Shown here one piece after another: positions 48,648 to 56,760 of a stretch of DNA of 64,000 nucleotides (the first letter of the stretch is position 1; each line of letters starts with the position of its first letter). The DNA comes from Bradyrhizobium lablabi (lineage in GTDB: Bacteria > Pseudomonadota > Alphaproteobacteria > Rhizobiales > Xanthobacteraceae), in NCBI RefSeq assembly GCF_900141755.1, contig NZ_LT670844.1, positions 6,172,501 through 6,236,500 on the forward strand. Direction: 5' to 3'. Made by a program: the position numbers and the translations under genes. The notes under the pieces are model-generated. The model worked only from the letters and a program-made list of their open reading frames with translations. It was not told the origin of the DNA and did no database searches.

Positions 48648-50617
48648 TGTTCGAAACCGCTGCGGACAATTCATCGATCTTGTCGATTGACCTTGGGCTA
48701 TTGATCGGACTGCTTGTGTTGAAGCGGCTGCTGGATCCTTCGTCGACCCGCGACCGCATTCTGTTCGGCGCGACCATTGCCTCATTGCTGGCCGTATACG
48801 CCCTATGGCGTTGGCATGACACGCTTCCGGCATTCGCGTTTTCCGCGCAGAATGTGTGGCAGTATTTCTTCTTTGCATTCGAATCACTCGCCATCGTCTA
48901 CACGATGATGTCGATCGTGATTCTTTTTCGCAATATCGATCGGTCCGGTCTCGCTGATGCGGCACAAAGCAGAATGGAACGCGAAGGTGATTTCCCTTCC
49001 GTCGATGTCTTTATTTGCACTTATGACGAGCCGCTCGAGATTCTGGAAAAATCGGTTCTGACCGCGTTGGCACTGGATTATCCGGATTTCACCGTCTGGG
49101 TGCTGGACGATACAAGACGCGGGTGGCTCCGCGAATACTGTACAGCAGCGGGCGCGCGCTATGTCACCCGGGACAACAACAGGGACGCCAAGGCGGGAAA
49201 CCTGAACAACGGTCTTGCGGTCACCGCAAAGGAAACCAACGCCCCAGTCATTCTGGTGCTGGATGCGGATTTCGCCCCCCGCCAGGATTTCTTGAAGCGC
49301 ACAGTCGGGTTGCTTTCAAATCCGCAAGTTGCCGTCGTTCAGACACCGCAGTTCTATTACAATCCTGATCCGATCCAGCACAATCTGCTGGCCGCGCAGA
49401 GTTGGGTCGACGACCAACGGTTTTTCTTCGATATATTCCAGCCGGCCAAGGATGCATGGGGATGCGCGTTCTGCGTAGGGACTTCCTTTGTCGTTCGCCG
49501 CGACCGGTTGGCCGAGATCGGCGGATTTCCGAGCCAGGCGATCTCCGAAGATATCAACCTCACCTATACGATGCTGGCGAAGGGTTACGAGACCTGGTGG
49601 CTCAACGAGAAACTCAGCATCGGGTTGTCGGCCGAGGGAATACCTGAATACATCACGCAAAGGGCGCGCTGGTGCCTTGGAACGATTCAAGTGGCCTTGC
49701 TTCGTGAAGGGCCGTTGCTTGGATCAGGATTTACGTTCACTCAAAGATGGCACTATTTGCATGGTGTGTTGAATTGGCTCTGTAAGCCATTCATGGTGTT
49801 GCTGCTGCTTGCCCCTCCTGTCTATTGGTTTGCAGGTATCCCGGCGTTCGAGGCGGATTATCTTGCGTTCTTGCGATATGGCGTGCCGGCCCTGTTGGGC
49901 CAGACGATCTACATGGCCTGGATTTCGAGGTCGCGTACGCTTCCCTTTTTTATGGAGGCAACCCATGCCGTGACGGCGTTTGCTATTTGCGCCACGCTTC
50001 TCAGCGCTGTCGTCAAGCCTTTCGGACGGCCGTTCAAGATTACGGACAAGGGCGGCGACCGTTCCGCTCCGCGGGTACATTGGAAGCTCGCCTCCGTCTT
50101 CGGCTTGATCTCGCTAAGCTCTGCTGCCAGCATCATGTGGGCGTTCGTGTCGCCATATGCCGCGAGCGAGATTTCTTCTCTCGATTTCTTCAACCTGCTC
50201 TGGGCCGGCATCGCCATGCTCATCGCGTTCATCGCATTCCTAGTCTGCTTCGAATTGCCGCGCAGAGAGACACTGTTCGACGTCGATGAAGCGGCCAAAC
50301 TCGCGTTAGGCGGTGACGTGATCCCCGGTCATGTCACGAGGCTCTCGACATCCAGTGCGCAGATGTCCTGCGCCCGAACATTGCCGGCGCGCCTGTCCAG
50401 TACCGTGCAGCTTTATCTGGATGCGCTTGGCTGGATCGAAGCGGAAGTTTTAAGCTGTTCGGAGGCCATCATTGGACTGCGCCTTCGACCGACACCTGCG
50501 CAGCGTAGGCAACTCGTGGTAACGCTGTTCGGCTCGGCGTCCAACAATGTTGCGGAATCCGCTAGCATGAGAGGAGTGATTTTCGGAACGATATCGAGAG
50601 GGTTTCGAGGAAGGTAA
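48647..50617 (+). CDS. GT2 processive polysaccharide synthase (cellulose/beta-glucan synthase-like)
   Basis: A 656-residue membrane protein overlapping the previous stop (TGATG). The catalytic set of processive GT2 enzymes is complete: Asp pair in VLDDTRRG (D154-D155), DAD at 206-208, SED at 300-302 and QRARW at 338-342. About two helices precede and five follow the catalytic domain. The C-terminal region begins at the place of a PilZ domain (ELPRRETLFDVDEAAKL) but lacks an intact RxxxR and D/NxSxxG pair. The gene order, with a HlyD-like adaptor and without BcsB, resembles mixed-linkage glucan (bgsBA) or curdlan loci more than cellulose. The polymer is not determined. Confidence 0.88.
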   Translation: MFETAADNSSILSIDLGLLIGLLVLKRLLDPSSTRDRILFGATIASLLAVYALWRWHDTLPAFAFSAQNVWQYFFFAFESLAIVYTMMSIVILFRNIDRSGLADAAQSRMEREGDFPSVDVFICTYDEPLEILEKSVLTALALDYPDFTVWVLDDTRRGWLREYCTAAGARYVTRDNNRDAKAGNLNNGLAVTAKETNAPVILVLDADFAPRQDFLKRTVGLLSNPQVAVVQTPQFYYNPDPIQHNLLAAQSWVDDQRFFFDIFQPAKDAWGCAFCVGTSFVVRRDRLAEIGGFPSQAISEDINLTYTMLAKGYETWWLNEKLSIGLSAEGIPEYITQRARWCLGTIQVALLREGPLLGSGFTFTQRWHYLHGVLNWLCKPFMVLLLLAPPVYWFAGIPAFEADYLAFLRYGVPALLGQTIYMAWISRSRTLPFFMEATHAVTAFAICATLLSAVVKPFGRPFKITDKGGDRSAPRVHWKLASVFGLISLSSAASIMWAFVSPYAASEISSLDFFNLLWAGIAMLIAFIAFLVCFELPRRETLFDVDEAAKLALGGDVIPGHVTRLSTSSAQMSCARTLPARLSSTVQLYLDALGWIEAEVLSCSEAIIGLRLRPTPAQRRQLVVTLFGSASNNVAESASMRGVIFGTISRGFRGR

Positions 50618-50684
50618 AATAAACATTCCAATCGGGAGTGCCACGTCGCCTAGAGCCGGAAGCAGAACATATGATCTGAGCATT

Positions 50685-52226
50685 TCAGCTTCTGGGTGAT
50701 CCCGCCGAAAGCTTTATACCGTGATCTGCGAAATAGCGGGCGAGCGCTTCAGGCGTGCCCAAGCTGTCGGCGAGCGCTACATACGTGTCGGGCCTCAGCA
50801 GATATAACGCATCGCGGGCGAGCCCCGCTCTCTCGTATTCCAATCGCCAACCGAAGCTATGGATCGGTATGTTTTGAGCCGCGCACCATGCCGTGAGCTC
50901 GCCGCTGGCGGAGCCGTAAACATGGACTTGCCAGTCCATGCCAGCGAGTGGGGTAAAATTATCCACGCCATCAACCCGCACCCATGGCAGGCGATCGCCG
51001 CCGTGCACATGCCCGGCGATGCCGCGGCTTAGCGGTCCCTGGCGATAATTCAGCGTGATCTGCGAGACGGTCCGGAACATGAATTCACGAACCGGTCGGA
51101 ATGAGGCGACGATCGGGATCACGACCGGCGCGACACGCGTGCGCATGAATTCGGCAATCGGCCCGTCGGCGGTCGCGAAGCTGAAGATGCGATCGGTGGT
51201 CGCGACCAGCCGCCGCGCAAAGCCGATCCGCTCGGCCTCATAGGAATCGAGCAGATCATCGCCGGCGCGACCGGCCAAGACCGCCGCAAGCTTCCAGGCG
51301 AGATTGATGGCGTCGCCGATCCCGGTATTCATGCCCTGTCCACCGGCCGGGCTATGGATGTGCGCCGCGTCGCCAAGCAGGAACGCGCGTCCTTTGCGGA
51401 AATGCTGCGCCACCCGATGATGCACATGATAGGTCGAAAACCAATTGACGTTTCTGACCTGCACTTTGAGATGGTTGATCGCGCGATCGCTGACGTCTTT
51501 GAACTCCAGGGTTTCGGCGCGGTCGGCGCGCTCATCGCGTACCGTCCCGATCAGCCGGGCGCGTCCTTGTCCGGCCAGCGGGAAAACACCGAGGAAATCG
51601 GCATCGTCGAGATCGATGTGCAGTTCGCCATTCAACGCGGGCCCGGCGGCCTCGACATCGGCGACGTAGAAGAGTTGCCGGTAGGTGCCGCCGGGAAACC
51701 CAGCGCCGATCGTCTGGCGCACGACCGAGTGGGCGCCGTCGCAACCTGTGATGTAGTTCGCGGCGCAGTCGACCTCCTGGCCCGCTGGCCCGCGCAGGCG
51801 CGCGATCACGCCGTTTTCCTTCTCGGTGAAACCGATCAACTCGGTTTGCCGCTCGACCGCGACGCCGAGCGTCTCGAGCCGCTCGATCAGCAGCCGCTCG
51901 TGCTGGTCCTGGGGAAAGATTTTCAGGAAGGGATAGGGCGTCAGGCCGGAGCCGATGGTTTCAAACGCCAGGCGCGCCGCGGCTTCGCCTCTAACCCAAA
52001 GATTGACCGCAGGGACGCGGTGGCCGGCCGTCAGAACGGCGTCGGCGAGATCAAGCTGCCGGTAGAGTTCGAGTGTGCGGGCCTGAACCGCCAGCGCGCG
52101 CGACGTCGTTCCCGGCGCGGCCGTCTTGTCGATAATGCGCACCTGGACGCCGAGCTTGGTCAGCCAAAGCGCCAATACCAGACCGGTCGGGCCTGCGCCG
52201 ACGACCAGGACGTCGCTCTGCGTCAT
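50685..52226 (-). CDS. FAD-dependent aromatic monooxygenase (PheA/TfdB family)
   Basis: The 513-residue enzyme starts at MTQSDVLVVGAGPTGLVL, with GGAGAACC upstream; the 20 extra codons in frame are not needed. Motifs of class A flavoprotein hydroxylases are complete: GAGPTG (ADP binding), GCDGAHSVVRQTIG (DG motif near 155) and LLGDAAHIHSPAGGQGMNTGIGDAINLAWKL (GD motif near 280). A C-terminal thioredoxin-like domain (about 400-513) is present. It would hydroxylate a phenolic or related substrate using NAD(P)H. No catabolic partner genes are adjacent. Confidence 0.9.
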   Translation of the reverse strand: MTQSDVLVVGAGPTGLVLALWLTKLGVQVRIIDKTAAPGTTSRALAVQARTLELYRQLDLADAVLTAGHRVPAVNLWVRGEAAARLAFETIGSGLTPYPFLKIFPQDQHERLLIERLETLGVAVERQTELIGFTEKENGVIARLRGPAGQEVDCAANYITGCDGAHSVVRQTIGAGFPGGTYRQLFYVADVEAAGPALNGELHIDLDDADFLGVFPLAGQGRARLIGTVRDERADRAETLEFKDVSDRAINHLKVQVRNVNWFSTYHVHHRVAQHFRKGRAFLLGDAAHIHSPAGGQGMNTGIGDAINLAWKLAAVLAGRAGDDLLDSYEAERIGFARRLVATTDRIFSFATADGPIAEFMRTRVAPVVIPIVASFRPVREFMFRTVSQITLNYRQGPLSRGIAGHVHGGDRLPWVRVDGVDNFTPLAGMDWQVHVYGSASGELTAWCAAQNIPIHSFGWRLEYERAGLARDALYLLRPDTYVALADSLGTPEALARYFADHGIKLSAGSPRS

Positions 52227-52402
52227 CAGGTTCTCCAGTCTTCGCGTTCGAGGTGAAGCGACCCGGAAAGGCCCCGGATCTGACATTGGCCTGAAACGGA
52301 ACCGGCCAGCCGAAGTGTAATTTACCCAGGCACAGTCTAAAATGTCTCCCTTTCGAAATATTCGGGAGTAACTTAGCTAACAGGTGAAACGGAGAATGCC
52401 CG

Positions 52403-53689
52403 ATGACCGAACCTACCGACATCGATCACGATCTTGCCGTCACATCGCGCCGCCGTCTTCTCCGTGAGGGCGGCGCATTGATCGGTGGGGCCGTTGTGGC
52501 GGCAGGTCTCGCCGGCGGCGAAGCCTTGGCGGCTGCGGAGACCGACAACCTGCCGCCCAATGTCCCGGAATGGATGAAGGCGCCGGGCGATCCCATGGGT
52601 AGCCAGCTCTACGGAACGCCTTCGCCGTTCGAAAAGGGTGTCATTAAAAATATTCCGAAAAACCTGCCGCAATATTTGTCCGCATCTGGACGGACCCCGC
52701 TGCAGGATCTCGACGGCATCATCACGCCGAACGGGCTGTTCTACGAGCGTCATCACGGCGGCGTGCCCACCATCGATCCGGCGCAACACCGCCTGATGCT
52801 CCATGGCCTCGTCGACAAGCCGCTGATCTTCACCATGGACGACTTGAGACGCTTTCCCTCGGAGTCGCACATCTATTTCCTCGAATGCTCCGGCAACCCC
52901 GTCTACAAAAAACCGTATGGCAAGACGGCATCCGATCTCGTCGGCCTTTTGAGTTGCGCCGAATGGACCGGGGTCAGCTTGAAGCTCGTCCTCCAGGAGG
53001 CGGGATTGCAGCCGGGCGCGAAATGGGTGATCGCCGAGGGCGCCGACGCGGCGGCGCTGACGCGGAGCATTCCAATCGAAAAATGTCTCGACGATGCGAT
53101 GCTGGTGTACAGCCAGAACGGCGAGCGGCTGCGCCCGCAGCAAGGCTATCCGCTTCGGCTATTGCTGCCGGGCTTCGAAGGCAACATGAACATCAAATGG
53201 CTGCGCCGGCTGCGCGTCGCCGCCGAGCCGACCTATTCGCGCGAGGAAACGTCGAAATACACCGACCTGATGCCGGACGGCACGGCGCGCGAGTTCACCT
53301 TCTACATGGAAGCCAAATCCATCATCACGCGGCCGTCGGGCGGCCAAAAGCTGAGCGCGCCGGGCTTTCACGAGATCAGCGGCATCGCCTGGAGCGGCCA
53401 CGGCACGATCAAACGTGTCGATGTCTCCGTTGATGACGGCAAGAGCTGGCAGGAGGCGCAGCTGCAGGATCCGGTGCTGACGCGCGCGCTGACCCGCTTT
53501 CGGCTGCCCTGGCATTGGAACGGCGAGAGCGCCGTGATCCAAAGCCGCGCCACCGACGAAACCGGTTACGTCCAGCCGACGCTACCCGAACTTCTAGCGG
53601 TGCGCGGCGACAATTATTTCTACCACAACAACGCGATCTGGCCCTGGCGTATCGCTGCCACTGGCGAGGTGACCAATGCGTACGCATGA
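52403..53689 (+). CDS. soxC: sulfite dehydrogenase, molybdopterin subunit (SoxC-like)
   Basis: The 428-residue protein has a Tat leader (TSRRRLLREGGALIGGAVVAAG). The sulfite-oxidase-type Mo-binding core includes HHGGVPTIDPAQHRLMLHGLV and FLECSGNPVYKK with the Mo-ligand C162, then a dimerisation domain ending in NAYA. The ECSGN motif fits SoxC rather than SorA. It oxidises a sulfane or sulfite intermediate in the periplasm and hands electrons to the cytochrome c encoded next, whose start overlaps its stop by 14 bases. Other sox genes are not in the window. Confidence 0.9.
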   Translation: MTEPTDIDHDLAVTSRRRLLREGGALIGGAVVAAGLAGGEALAAAETDNLPPNVPEWMKAPGDPMGSQLYGTPSPFEKGVIKNIPKNLPQYLSASGRTPLQDLDGIITPNGLFYERHHGGVPTIDPAQHRLMLHGLVDKPLIFTMDDLRRFPSESHIYFLECSGNPVYKKPYGKTASDLVGLLSCAEWTGVSLKLVLQEAGLQPGAKWVIAEGADAAALTRSIPIEKCLDDAMLVYSQNGERLRPQQGYPLRLLLPGFEGNMNIKWLRRLRVAAEPTYSREETSKYTDLMPDGTAREFTFYMEAKSIITRPSGGQKLSAPGFHEISGIAWSGHGTIKRVDVSVDDGKSWQEAQLQDPVLTRALTRFRLPWHWNGESAVIQSRATDETGYVQPTLPELLAVRGDNYFYHNNAIWPWRIAATGEVTNAYA

Positions 53690-54251
53690 GTTTTGCGTCG
53701 CGATGTTTGCCGCCGTTGCGCTGACCTGCGCAACATCGGCGGAGGCGCAAAACCCTTACGGCATCGGCCGGCCCGCGACGTCTTCGGAGATCGCTGGATG
53801 GAATATCGATATCGACCGCGAGGGTCACAATTTGCCGCCGGGCAGCGGCAGCGTCAGTCACGGGCATGAGGTTTTCGATCAGCAATGCGCCGCCTGTCAC
53901 GGCGCAAAAGGTGAGGGCGGCGTCGGCGAGCGGCTGGTCGGCGGCCAGGGCACGCTGGCGACGGCAAACCCGGTGCGGACGGTCGGCAGCTATTGGCCCT
54001 ACGCGCCGACCCTGTTCGATTATATCCGCCGCGCCATGCCGCAGAACGCGCCGCAATCGCTCAGCAACGAGGACGTCTATGCGGTGTCCGCCTACATCCT
54101 CAATCTGAACGGACTGCTTCCGGCGGATGCTGTGCTCGACGCCAAGACACTAAGCGCGATCAAGATGCCGAACCGGAACATGTTCGTCGGCGATCCGCGT
54201 CCGGACGTCAAAAATCCGGAATGCATGAAGGATTGTGCAGGAAGCAAATAG
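53676..54251 (+). CDS. soxD: cytochrome c subunit paired with SoxC (SoxD-like)
   Basis: A 191-residue exported monoheme cytochrome with signal peptide ending TSAEAQ (residue 25) and GAGGTGACC before its ATG. The heme motif is CAACH at 71-75; KMPNRNMF near 165 supplies possible Met ligands, and the Cys pair NPECMKDC near the end may stabilise the fold. It is shorter than the diheme SoxD of Paracoccus, as in other alphaproteobacterial SoxCD pairs. It accepts electrons from SoxC. Confidence 0.87.
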   Translation: MRTHEFCVAMFAAVALTCATSAEAQNPYGIGRPATSSEIAGWNIDIDREGHNLPPGSGSVSHGHEVFDQQCAACHGAKGEGGVGERLVGGQGTLATANPVRTVGSYWPYAPTLFDYIRRAMPQNAPQSLSNEDVYAVSAYILNLNGLLPADAVLDAKTLSAIKMPNRNMFVGDPRPDVKNPECMKDCAGSK

Positions 54252-54274
54252 CTTCCGCGTTCGCCGAAAGGAAA

Positions 54275-54298
54275 AAGGCCCGCATCAAAGCGGGCCTT
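54275..54298. terminator. terminator between soxD and the PRC-barrel gene
   Basis: AAGGCCCGC-ATCAAA-GCGGGCCTT forms a perfect 9-bp stem between the convergent soxD and PRC-barrel genes. It probably ends transcription in both directions. Confidence 0.75.
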
Positions 54299-54323
54299 CC
54301 GACTGCGTTGCCTTAGTCCTCGT

Positions 54324-54572
54324 TCACACTATGCCAACGCCGTAGCAATCGTTCACGGCACGCGCTCTCGCAGAATCGCTCCAGTTCCAGCTATTGTCGT
54401 TGCTGTATTTAGGCGCGCCCTTCAACACTGCGTATGAAACTCTGCCGCTCATCTTGTCGATCATCACCCGCTCGATCTTTCCGATCTTGGTATCGTCGGC
54501 GCCGTACACCGCCGTTCCCTCCGCCTTATCGCTGCCGATAAGGGAACCCGTTTCTCTTGCTTCAGTAACCAT
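54324..54572 (-). CDS. PRC-barrel protein with internal deletion
   Basis: An 82-residue protein. The N-terminal half is a typical bradyrhizobial PRC-barrel stress protein (LIGSDKAEGTAVYGADDTKIGKIERVMIDKMSGRVSYAVL), and the C-terminal end is also typical (KGAPKYSNDNSWNWSDSARARAVNDCYGVG). The normal middle of about 40 residues (SFGGFLG to the last barrel strands, including DDHYPLPW) is absent, and the two ends are joined in frame. From family memory full-length members have about 120-130 residues. The barrel is probably incomplete, so the protein may be non-functional despite an intact frame and promoter. Confidence 0.75.
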   Translation of the reverse strand: MVTEARETGSLIGSDKAEGTAVYGADDTKIGKIERVMIDKMSGRVSYAVLKGAPKYSNDNSWNWSDSARARAVNDCYGVGIV

Positions 54573-54601
54573 TTGTTGGTCCTCCCTCTCTGAGAAAGCG
54601 C

Positions 54602-54626
54602 AACAAGCGGCGCAAGAGATTGTTCC
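54602..54626 (-). promoter_or_regulatory. candidate EcfG promoter of the PRC-barrel gene
   Basis: GGAAC (54626-54622) and TGTT (54605-54602) are 16 bases apart on the minus strand, one base off GGAAC-N16-CGTT, about 30 bases before the start codon. PRC-barrel genes belong to the general stress regulon in bradyrhizobia. Confidence 0.5.
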
Positions 54627-54766
54627 TGCAAGCGATCAGGCGCTCCGGACGAGGAGGACCATTCGCATCATGCCTGCAACGCCGCTGCACGAGTTGCCCG
54701 CACGACAGCGATACGACCGCACCCGCGCGTTGCGGCCGAGGCTCAGCCGGCGAACCGTGCCAAAGA

Positions 54767-54952
54767 CTAACGCACGCTGACGAACGTTCCCCACAGCGCC
54801 GCGAGAACGGCGCCGACGAAGACATAGACCGGATTGTCGCAAAAGATGCTGCCATATCGGCACACATCGGCGCTGAGGCTGCCGATTTCATGGTGGCCGG
54901 CAGCATAGAACAGGCCGGACAGGATCGTCAGTACTATGGCCACGAAATACAT
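54767..54952 (-). CDS. small two-helix membrane protein
   Basis: A 61-residue protein starting at MYFVAIVLTILSGLFYAAG, with GGAGGGCG upstream; the longer frame to 55042 adds 30 residues without a site. Two membrane helices flank the loop EIGSLSADVCRYGSIFCDNP, which contains two Cys. This form is familiar as a bradyrhizobial hypothetical. Function unknown. Confidence 0.65.
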   Translation of the reverse strand: MYFVAIVLTILSGLFYAAGHHEIGSLSADVCRYGSIFCDNPVYVFVGAVLAALWGTFVSVR

Positions 54953-55119
54953 CAAACGCCCTCCATGCCCACATCGATCCGCAGGCAATGCAATTCGTTC
55001 CGACATAAAAGCCGCAGCTAACCCTGGGCTTCGATGGACCATGATAATGGTCGGCCGCTCACCGATGTTTGAGCGGAGCCATTCGATTGTCCGAAAAATC
55101 TGTTAAAAAAGTGCAGCCC

Positions 55120-55887
55120 CTACCTGCGCACCGCTTCGGCCTGACCCGGATGCGAGCCGGCCCGCTGCGGCAGCACCAAGAGACATCCCAGGATGAAAAT
55201 CGCGAGCACCGCCGAGGCAAGAGGGCGGCTCAGCGCGAGGCCGCCATGGTCAACGGGCTTGTCGAGGAAGTCGCCGACGGTGGCGCCCAACGGCCGGGTC
55301 AAAATGAACGCCGTCCAGAACAGCGTCACCCGCGAAACATTGGTCCAGTAATAGAGGGCTGCGACCACTGCCAACGCCGCGCCAAATACCAGCGCGCCGC
55401 CTTCATAGCCGAGGCCGGTGGAATCGGCCATCCAGTCACCAAGCGCGGTTCCCAAGGTCTGCGAGAAGGTGATGGCGGTCCAATAAAACATCTCCACCTT
55501 CGGCGTAGAAACGGTATCGACCGAGATCGAGCCGAGCGACCAATACCAAAGGCCGAGGGTGGCGAGCAGACAAACCAACAGGAGCGACGAGCCGCCTGCA
55601 TAGCCGATCCCTAACGACCGGTCGGCGAAATCCGCCATGGTCGTGCCGAATGTCGTCGAAGCGATGATCGTCGCCCAGTAGAGAAAGGGGTGAAATTTCT
55701 TCGCCAGGATCTGCCAGATGACGAGCAGCACCAATGCGGCGAGGAATAAAGCGGTCCCGGCCAGATAACCCCAATTGAGCGTCATGGTGACGGTGTCGCC
55801 GGCGGTTTCGCCTAGCGTCGTCGCTGCGATTTTAATGATCCAGAAAGCAAGCGTGACTTCGGGAACCTTATTCGATGATTCTTGCAT
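55120..55887 (-). CDS. COG4705-like membrane protein with four internal repeats
   Basis: A 255-residue protein starting at MQESSNKVPEVTL. It has about eight membrane helices in four repeat units, each with a Thr-x-Gly-x-Thr/Ala-x2-Asp core: KIAATTLGETAGDTV, ASTTFGTTMADFADRSLGIGY, SQTLGTALGDWMADSTGLGY, and TRPLGATVGDFLDKP. This matches the uncharacterised COG4705 membrane family. The repeated acidic helix ends suggest a cation or metal-related transport path, but that is inference. Confidence 0.78.
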   Translation of the reverse strand: MQESSNKVPEVTLAFWIIKIAATTLGETAGDTVTMTLNWGYLAGTALFLAALVLLVIWQILAKKFHPFLYWATIIASTTFGTTMADFADRSLGIGYAGGSSLLLVCLLATLGLWYWSLGSISVDTVSTPKVEMFYWTAITFSQTLGTALGDWMADSTGLGYEGGALVFGAALAVVAALYYWTNVSRVTLFWTAFILTRPLGATVGDFLDKPVDHGGLALSRPLASAVLAIFILGCLLVLPQRAGSHPGQAEAVRR

Positions 55888-56168
55888 ACTTATTTCGCGT
55901 CCCGCGTTCACAGCCAAAACTATCATTGTCGGTTCGAAGGTTCTGCTGGCCTTCAATGTTCAATTTGCGGCACGCACGCCACACGATCTCGTTGGTAACG
56001 CAGAATTGCAACACAACGGCCGACGCCGGATGCTGTCCACGCATGCACAAAATTTAATCTACGTTCGTTTTTTTGATTGCCACTGTGAAAGAGATCACAT
56101 TCGCAAGCGGCATCGAAAGTTAGTTTGGGTGCGGGCGCGAGACACCAGGGACTATGTTGGAGAGAACC

Positions 56169-56348
56169 ATGGAAATCGCAGAACAGTCCCGCTTTGAGAC
56201 CACGCAACGCGAAGTGCGAAGTTACGATGCGACGATCATGTTCGCCTATGTGTTTCTTACCATCGTGCTTCTGATCGCGATCTATCTGGACTCCATGTCC
56301 TCCGGAACCGCGCCCGGCGATTTTGCCTCGATGGTTGTTTTTCCGTGA
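56169..56348 (+). CDS. small single-helix membrane protein
   Basis: A 59-residue protein starting at MEIAEQSRFETTQREVRSYD, with GGAGAG just upstream; an ATG five codons earlier is less likely. One helix (TIMFAYVFLTIVLLIAIYL) follows a polar N-terminus; the tail is SMSSGTAPGDFASMVVFP. It is divergent from the COG4705-like gene. Function unknown. Confidence 0.6.
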   Translation: MEIAEQSRFETTQREVRSYDATIMFAYVFLTIVLLIAIYLDSMSSGTAPGDFASMVVFP

Positions 56349-56517
56349 TGTGCAAGCGGTTCGTCGTCGACATCTCTCGGGCGCGGCAATGGCCTGCCAT
56401 CTGAATCTTCCGGGCCGTGCAGGGAAGCGGCTTGAAGCAATTCAATCGCCGAATACCGGTCCCGCAGATCGCGGCAATCTGCTGCTGTTTCCAACTGGAC
56501 AACGTCGGGAGGCCTTC

Positions 56518-56760
56518 ATGCCTGCGCAACGCGACCATGCTGGTCACCGTTCCAATGGGTTATCGGCAAGGAATTGTCGAGAGGCTACGCCCGAGGAGCG
56601 CGTGACCTATCGAAAGTGGATACTCGGCATGGCCGTGTTTTACTGCGCGCTGCTGTTGATATCCGGCGTTGTAGCGTTCGTCGTTGATTCAGGCGCGGGC
56701 TCGACCAGGCTCACGAGCCTTTCGGTTCACCCAACGGATGGCTCGGCCAGATCGAATTAA
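56518..56760 (+). CDS. small single-helix membrane protein
   Basis: An 80-residue protein starting at MPAQRDHAGHRSNG, with a GGGAGG site; the upstream part of the frame has no such support. A cytoplasmic charged stretch (REATPEERVTYRKWILG) leads into one helix (MAVFYCALLLISGVVAFVV), then a Ser/Thr-rich end. Its stop overlaps the 3' end of the convergent serine hydrolase gene. Function unknown. Confidence 0.55.
   Translation: MPAQRDHAGHRSNGLSARNCREATPEERVTYRKWILGMAVFYCALLLISGVVAFVVDSGAGSTRLTSLSVHPTDGSARSN

Noticed and set aside
52373..53143. A 256-codon minus-strand frame opposite soxC.
   Set aside because: Shadow of a strongly supported SoxC coding sequence; no motif or ribosome-binding site.
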